From positions 20,892-84,891 of the forward strand of contig CAKTGF010000006.1 in assembly GCA_934561395.1 (NCBI GenBank): a stretch of 64,000 nt of DNA, written 5' to 3'. Within the stretch, counting starts at the first letter, position 1. Each line of letters starts with the position of its first letter. The notes beneath the pieces are model-generated. The model ran no database searches. It was not told where the DNA came from and worked only from the letters and a program-made list of their open reading frames with translations. This document shows, piece by piece, positions 60,430 through 64,000 of this stretch. The position numbers and the translations under genes are program-made. The DNA comes from an uncultured Eubacterium sp. (GTDB lineage Bacteria; Bacillota; Clostridia; Oscillospirales; Acutalibacteraceae).

Positions 60430-60552
60430 TTAAGCCCTGTAATTAATAAGCTCCAATATATGGCTGCCCTGTGAACAATGCTTGCATTTGCCTATGCAGG
60501 AATCGGTTATAACAAACTCAATTCTGTTTAAATTTTTCAAATATTCGTTCAT
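60430..60552 (-). pseudogene. 5' fragment of a radical SAM gene
   Basis: A 40-codon ORF with a good ribosome site (AGAGG) and its own promoter. It begins MNEYLKNLNRIEFVITDSC and continues IGKCKHCSQGSH, holding the complete CxxxCxxC cluster motif (C-IGK-C-KH-C). After Gly-Ser-His the homology stops and the frame ends after HILELINYRA. The full enzymes are hundreds of residues long, so this is a truncated remnant. It now forms the first cistron before the AraC-GNAT gene, whose start lies 74 bp downstream. Confidence 0.7.
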
Positions 60553-60575
60553 TTTTCTCTACCTCTTTTTTTATG

Positions 60576-60605
60576 ATTATACTATCGCATATGTACAAAT
60601 GTCAA
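60576..60605 (-). promoter_or_regulatory. promoter of the radical SAM fragment and AraC-GNAT gene
   Basis: Minus-strand TTGACA (60600-60605), 18-base spacer, TATAAT (60576-60581); both boxes are consensus. Confidence 0.85.
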
Positions 60606-60728
60606 CACTGCAAGGGTCTGTTTACACCGCCTGAAAATAATGTTATATTGCACAAATGATATGTTTTTGACAATGTAAAATTATATAAAATACACAAAAA
60701 GCGCAAAATTTATTAGTGTTTTGGTTAA

Positions 60729-60757
60729 TTGTTTTTGAATATTTGTTAAGGTATAAT
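60729..60757 (+). promoter_or_regulatory. candidate promoter of the 60817 gene
   Basis: TTGTTT (60729-60734), 17-base spacer, TATAAT (60752-60757), about 60 bp before the start codon. The -35 box is poor but the -10 is perfect. Confidence 0.6.
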
Positions 60758-60816
60758 ATAAAAGCAAAGAGGCTTAATATTAACCGAAATATGCCATAAA
60801 AAGAGAGAGAAAAACT

Positions 60817-61497
60817 ATGAAAGCGAAAACCTTAATACCCATAATTTTAACATCCATTGTTGTGATTGCGATGGCGATAATTTCGTTTTTTACACTGTCC
60901 TCCGGCGGGGATTATTCCGGCACCGTTACATACAACGGAGAGGGGCTGAAAGATGTCAGCGTGTCGGACGGTCGAAATGTTGTTAAAACAAACGAGGACG
61001 GCACCTTTACCCTTAAGGGCTACAGAAAAACACGCTTTATTACCGTGACTGTGCCTGCCGGATATGAAACCGAGGGCTACTATATTCCTGCGGAAAAGGG
61101 CAAGCATGAGGGCTATGATTTTACCCTTACAAAATCCGATATCGCCCCGGGGGAGGCCCACAGCTTTTTGCAAATATCCGACACTGAGATAGGCGAGGAC
61201 GGCGTTGCCGCCTATGGCAGACCTGTTAACAGCACGCCCTTTTGGGCCACCTGGAGGGATTTGCCCGATGCAAATTATTATAACAGCAAATATTACACCG
61301 TTGCAGACTCCGACCAAATATACGAGGGCACCTTCTGCTCCCCTGCCCTTGCAGGCGACAAAACAGAATACGCCCTGCTAAGCGGTGCAGGCGGTGTAAT
61401 GGTTTTCAAGGTTGGCTGTGATAAAACTATGGATAACCCCAACTCTGTTGCCTGCGGCATTCAAAACGCCTTAAACCGCCATTTATCAGATTGGTAA
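60817..61497 (+). CDS. secreted/anchored MetallophosN-like protein, apparently lacking its catalytic domain
   Basis: A 226-residue protein. Residues 7-27 form a signal anchor. Residues 33-105 look like the N-terminal beta-sandwich found before calcineurin-type phosphoesterases (GTVTYNGEGLKDVSVSDGRNVV, TNEDGTFTLKGY, FITVTVPAGYETEGYYIP). The sequence then enters what should be the first metal motif (SFLQISDTEIGEDG near 120, with E in place of the expected His), but the rest of the phosphoesterase domain is missing and an unrelated 90-residue tail follows. Either an internal deletion produced a non-catalytic remnant, or this is a binding-only protein. A GAGAG-type ribosome site precedes ATG 60817. 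Confidence 0.55.
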   Translation: MKAKTLIPIILTSIVVIAMAIISFFTLSSGGDYSGTVTYNGEGLKDVSVSDGRNVVKTNEDGTFTLKGYRKTRFITVTVPAGYETEGYYIPAEKGKHEGYDFTLTKSDIAPGEAHSFLQISDTEIGEDGVAAYGRPVNSTPFWATWRDLPDANYYNSKYYTVADSDQIYEGTFCSPALAGDKTEYALLSGAGGVMVFKVGCDKTMDNPNSVACGIQNALNRHLSDW

Positions 61498-61526
61498 AAC
61501 TTTTTAAACTCTATAAGGAGCAATAC

Positions 61527-62189
61527 ATGAAATTAAAAAGCGTAATTCTTACCATAACCGTAATTATCCTTGCTATGCTTTGCTTTTGCGCCTGCTCTGC
61601 GGATAAATCGGCGGCAGATTCTCCTACCGCAACAACCTCTTCGTCAGAAAGCTATTCCTATAAGGAACAAATGGATATAGCCATGAAAAATGCAAGTAAC
61701 AATACCGTTTTAGCTAAGGTAAACGATATTGAGATAACGCAGGTTGATATAGATATATATTCCATAGACGGAAAAGAGCGTACTCTTGAAGATATAATTA
61801 GATATTCTGTTATCACTGATTATGGCGAAAAAAATTCACTTAAAATAGATAATTGGACTCAAAATTTGTACGATTCTGTTTACAGTGAAATGCAGGAGGA
61901 TAACGAATTAACTGAGGAATATTGCCGTTCAACCTATGGTATTTCTAAATCAGAGGTAATTGAATACTCACAAAAAAGAATCTATCAGGTAGGAATGAAC
62001 AGTGCATTTTCCGATATGATTATTGATCAGGTATCATCAGGGGAATGCCCAAAGCTTTATCCCGAGCTAAAAAGAGCATATAAAAAATTTGAAAAAGACA
62101 AATTAAAAAAAGGCTCTAAAGCCTGGGACGATATCGAGCAAGCATATTACGATATGATTGTAAAGGATTATGATATAGTTATATACTGA
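61527..62189 (+). CDS. lipoprotein with SurA/PrsA-like N-terminal domain
   Basis: A 220-residue protein using ATG 61527 (ribosome site AAGGAG, 61515-61520). Residues 1-24 are a lipoprotein signal (basic start, hydrophobic core, cysteines in LCFCACS), followed by a Ser/Thr-rich linker. Then comes a domain starting NNTVLAKVNDIEITQVDID, the usual opening of SurA/PrsA-type chaperone domains, and a helical stretch. No parvulin isomerase domain is present, so it is the chaperone part only. Probably anchored to the outer face of the membrane. It follows the MetallophosN-like gene by 29 bp. Confidence 0.7.
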   Translation: MKLKSVILTITVIILAMLCFCACSADKSAADSPTATTSSSESYSYKEQMDIAMKNASNNTVLAKVNDIEITQVDIDIYSIDGKERTLEDIIRYSVITDYGEKNSLKIDNWTQNLYDSVYSEMQEDNELTEEYCRSTYGISKSEVIEYSQKRIYQVGMNSAFSDMIIDQVSSGECPKLYPELKRAYKKFEKDKLKKGSKAWDDIEQAYYDMIVKDYDIVIY

Positions 62190-62202
62190 ATATGTGAAAC
62201 AT

Positions 62203-62266
62203 AAAAAGACACACAAATGTGTGTCTTTTTATGGCTCCCCCTGTTGGACTTGAACCAACGACAACT
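62203..62266 (-). repeat. 64-bp direct repeat, copy A: terminator plus 3' part of tRNA-Asn
   Basis: Matches 62442-62505 with one difference (position 62231 versus 62470). It contains a perfect hairpin (AAAAAGACACAC-AAAT-GTGTGTCTTTTT, 62203-62230) usable as a terminator in both directions, then the tRNA-derived part at 62232-62266. Confidence 0.95.
62232..62266 (-). pseudogene. truncated tRNA-Asn (3' 35 nt only)
   Basis: Identical to the last 35 nt of the intact tRNA-Asn at 62471-62546: end of the anticodon stem, variable loop, T-arm, 3' acceptor strand, discriminator and CCA. The 5' half is missing and replaced by the unrelated insert, so no cloverleaf can form. Confidence 0.88.
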
Positions 62267-62441
62267 TAGCAGGGCGGTGCCCGAAATTTTCTTCCCATTT
62301 TGCAATGCTCGAAAATTTCGACCGCTACTAAGTTCTTTTTGCTCCCTTCATCTTGCACTGCAAGCGGTCGCAAACGAACCAATTAACAGCCTTCGGCCGT
62401 TAACCTCGTTCCCACTTATTAAGAACTGTTAAAACAAAAGA
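62267..62441. other. 175-bp insert rich in inverted repeats between the two tRNA-Asn copies
   Basis: No convincing ORF. A long stem is possible: CTTAGCAG-GGCGGT (62265-62278) with ACCGCTACTAAG (62321-62332), continued by CGAAATTTTC (62282-62291) with GAAAATTTCG (62311-62320), a perfect 10-bp inner stem. A second hairpin surrounds TTAACAGCC-TTC-GGCCGTTAA. It could be a small non-autonomous element, the scar of an excised island, or a transcribed RNA. Confidence 0.5.
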
Positions 62442-62505
62442 AAAAAGACACACAAATGTGTGTCTTTTTGTGGCTCCCCCTGTTGGACTTGAACCAACGA
62501 CAACT
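62442..62505 (-). repeat. 64-bp direct repeat, copy B: terminator plus 3' part of tRNA-Asn
   Basis: The copy belonging to the functional tRNA gene. The hairpin 62442-62469 is its natural terminator, starting 1 bp after the CCA end. Offset from copy A is 239 bp. Confidence 0.95.
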
Positions 62506-62546
62506 CGGTTAACAGCCGAGTGCTCTACCGACTGAGCTAAGGAGGA
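62471..62546 (-). tRNA. tRNA-Asn (anticodon GTT)
   Basis: A 76-nt cloverleaf on the minus strand. Acceptor stem TCCTCCT with AGGGGGA, D-arm GCTC...GAGC, anticodon stem CTCGG/CCGAG around CTGTTAA (anticodon GTT), T-arm GTTGG-TTCAAGT-CCAAC, discriminator G, encoded CCA at 62473-62471. All stems pair, so it should be functional. Confidence 0.97.
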
Positions 62547-62576
62547 ATATATATCACTTCTCTCAAGTGCTTATAT

Positions 62577-62605
62577 ATAATAACAGAATAACCAAGTAGT
62601 GTCAA
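62577..62605 (-). promoter_or_regulatory. tRNA-Asn promoter
   Basis: Minus-strand TTGACA (62600-62605), 17-base spacer, TATTAT (62577-62582), about 30 bp before the tRNA 5' end. Confidence 0.82.
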
Positions 62606-62670
62606 TACTTTTTTGAAAATTTTTCAAAAATTTTTGTGTCTTTAAATCCTGTTGCTTTAACTGCTGAAAA

Positions 62671-63726
62671 CTAAATAATGCCCTCCCATTCGTCATAAAA
62701 TTCATATAAAAATTCCTGCATATAATTTGTTCTTTCATCGGCAAGCTGTTTGCCGCATTCGGTTACAACATCGTTTTTCAAATTCATCAATACATTATGA
62801 AAATAGGAAATTGTATTATATGTATAATTTTGATAATCCCGTTCTGATTTCAGGCAATTAGGTGTAATTTCGGTGTTATACATGGTAATATCACGCCTTG
62901 CGTCATGGGCAAAGGCGCCTGCAATACCAACTGCACCCAATTTGTCTATAATCAGTGCGTCGTGAATACATTTTGCCTCTGTACTTTTCAGCCTGTTATT
63001 AATAACACCTCTTATGGTGTTACCAATAAGCTCGACAACCACCTTGTCAACGCCGTTAATATACAACAAACTCTCATAATCCATGCCATTTTCTCCTGCA
63101 TAAATAAGTAGAGCCGAAAGCGAGGTAATATATTCATCACCGTCCTCATGCTTAGCTATGTTACAGGCGAGCTTTTGCACCCTAATGCTTTTATGATAAT
63201 TTTCGCCGTAGTAATTGCTATCATACTCATTTCTGATAAAAGCTCTAACACAGTTAATCACATTAATTTGCAGCTGCTCTGTTATTGCTTTCAGGCATTG
63301 GTCTTTCCTGTTATCAGCGGAAAGCATAATTTTTAAATCATTAACCCCGGGCAGGTAATACTCGGCATAATCCTTTACAAATTCAAAACAATCCGCATTA
63401 ATATTATAGTTATTTTCAAAGCAGCTTTTAGGAGAAATCGCAAACTCAATATCCTCACGAACAAAAACAAAATTATTTCTATCCTTAACCTTAAACCGTG
63501 CAAGCTCCATAGCCTTAAAAAGACTGTTGCACTTATCCTTTAACAAATCATCACTTACAAAAATGCTTATATCCTTACCGGAATTCTTTCTCTTAACTCT
63601 TAATTCAACTGCAAGAGAGCCGCAAAGAACAGGAATTTCATTAAGCTGCCTGTTTAAAATGCGTGCAACGTCTGTAAAAACTATATATTTATCCTGTGAA
63701 TACTTATATTTCTTTGCTTTAGCCAT
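62671..63726 (-). CDS. protein with degenerate nucleotidyltransferase-like and HD-like domains
   Basis: A 351-residue cytoplasmic protein. Residues 15-160 resemble a MNT/AbiEii-type nucleotidyltransferase (LCGSLAVELRVKRKNSGKDISIFV, where active enzymes have GG...DIDI; then LKIMLSADNRKDQ). Residues 170-300 resemble a YedJ-type HD phosphohydrolase: SLSALLIYAGEN stands where ALLHDIGD is expected, so the HD pair is gone, while the later IDKLGAVGIAGAFAHDARRD keeps the aspartate. Both active sites look lost, pointing to a pseudoenzyme or ligand-binding protein. The AGAAGG ribosome site is good. No recognised partner is adjacent; function unknown. Confidence 0.5.
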   Translation of the reverse strand: MAKAKKYKYSQDKYIVFTDVARILNRQLNEIPVLCGSLAVELRVKRKNSGKDISIFVSDDLLKDKCNSLFKAMELARFKVKDRNNFVFVREDIEFAISPKSCFENNYNINADCFEFVKDYAEYYLPGVNDLKIMLSADNRKDQCLKAITEQLQINVINCVRAFIRNEYDSNYYGENYHKSIRVQKLACNIAKHEDGDEYITSLSALLIYAGENGMDYESLLYINGVDKVVVELIGNTIRGVINNRLKSTEAKCIHDALIIDKLGAVGIAGAFAHDARRDITMYNTEITPNCLKSERDYQNYTYNTISYFHNVLMNLKNDVVTECGKQLADERTNYMQEFLYEFYDEWEGII

Positions 63727-63882
63727 TAATTATACCTTCTAACTGAAAAAATAATTCTTACATAAAATATAATCGCAGAAAAACGGCAAAGTGTGACAAA
63801 AAATTTTAATATTTTTGTAAAAATCACATATTTTTGGCGTTTTGCACAAAATTATTCTTTAAATTTGTTAAATACAACAAAG

Positions 63883-63912
63883 AAAAAAAACCACCTACAA
63901 AAAGTAGATGGT
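63883..63912 (-). terminator. rRNA operon terminator
   Basis: Minus-strand ACCATCTAC-TTTTT-GTAGGTGGT (nine pairs, one G-U) followed by eight T, directly downstream of the 5S gene. Confidence 0.93.
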
Positions 63913-63918
63913 CAAGTG

Positions 63919-64000
63919 TGGTTGCCGACCTATTTTCCCGGGAGGCTGCCCTCCAAGTATTTTCGGCACGGCTTGTTTGCGAGCGCTGCCGGTGGCAGAT
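63919..64000 (-). rRNA. rrf: 5S ribosomal RNA (partial, 3' end)
   Basis: The minus strand reads into conserved 5S sequence: GCCGTGCCGAAAATACTTGG, then GGGCAGCCTCCCGGGAAAA and TAGGTCGGCAACCAC, matching the 3' two-thirds of bacterial 5S rRNA (loop E and stems IV/V region). The 5' end and the rest of the rRNA operon lie beyond the window. The exact mature 3' end is set by eye to within a few bases. Confidence 0.9.

Noticed and set aside
62267..62441. CRISPR-like or multi-repeat array at the tRNA-Asn locus
   Set aside because: There are only two copies of a 64-bp repeat and one spacer, the repeat is tRNA plus terminator, and no cas genes are present.

Overview
The window looks like chromosome of an anaerobic, low-GC Gram-positive bacterium of class Clostridia, probably a gut Ruminococcaceae/Oscillospiraceae relative. 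The signs are a T-box threonyl-tRNA synthetase leader, a CIRCE (HrcA) operator, RNase Y, a split CpsC/CpsD-type capsule kinase pair, strong AGGAGG-type ribosome sites and TTGACA/TATAAT promoters. The genus cannot be named from the sequence alone. The window ends inside a 5S rRNA gene on the minus strand.

Layout. 1-2.4 kb: start of a membrane-anchored (probably FHA) protein, aldose epimerase and an acyltransferase. 2.4-5.5 kb: a promoter, a 30-residue leader ORF and a terminator/antiterminator pair precede a five-gene cluster of three GNAT acetyltransferases, a SAM methyltransferase and a small P-loop protein, with a perfect 46-bp repeat at two gene junctions. 5.5-25.9 kb: mostly housekeeping genes (ridA, ilvA, LUD protein, comM, pgm, htpG, a PIN-like protein, an aldehyde dehydrogenase, metY, a caspase-like/VWA membrane protein, thrS, rny, a Dabb protein). 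They come with readable control elements: overlapping divergent promoters at comM/pgm, a structured pgm leader, CIRCE at htpG, a Cys-Cys-Cys-Cys leader peptide before metY, and a T-box before thrS.

26.0-58.9 kb is a large cell-surface polysaccharide locus made of two convergent operons. The rightward arm (26.0-41.6 kb) has the chain-length regulator and tyrosine kinase, a priming transferase, glycosyltransferases, a radical SAM protein, LicD, a pyruvyltransferase, a polymerase, a flippase and an acyltransferase. The leftward arm (58.9-41.7 kb) has a second priming transferase, an HpcH-type aldolase, many glycosyltransferases, a second LicD, an EpsG-like polymerase and a second flippase, then a DUF1919 pseudogene, a GT14 enzyme, a flavodoxin-ferredoxin protein and a PHP phosphoesterase. 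Each arm could build its own repeat unit; only the right arm has a visible kinase/co-polymerase.

59-64 kb is an accessory-looking stretch: an AraC-effector domain-GNAT fusion, the 5' end of a broken radical SAM gene, a probably truncated metallophosphoesterase-like protein, a SurA/PrsA-like lipoprotein, tRNA-Asn with a duplicated 3' half and terminator flanking a 175-bp insert, a double pseudoenzyme (nucleotidyltransferase-like plus HD-like), and the rRNA terminator with the 3' part of 5S rRNA.

The strongest candidates for undescribed biology are the attenuator-controlled GNAT/methyltransferase array, the zinc-ribbon/caspase-like/VWA protein, the Cys4 leader of metY, the duplicated tRNA-Asn locus and the double polysaccharide pathway.
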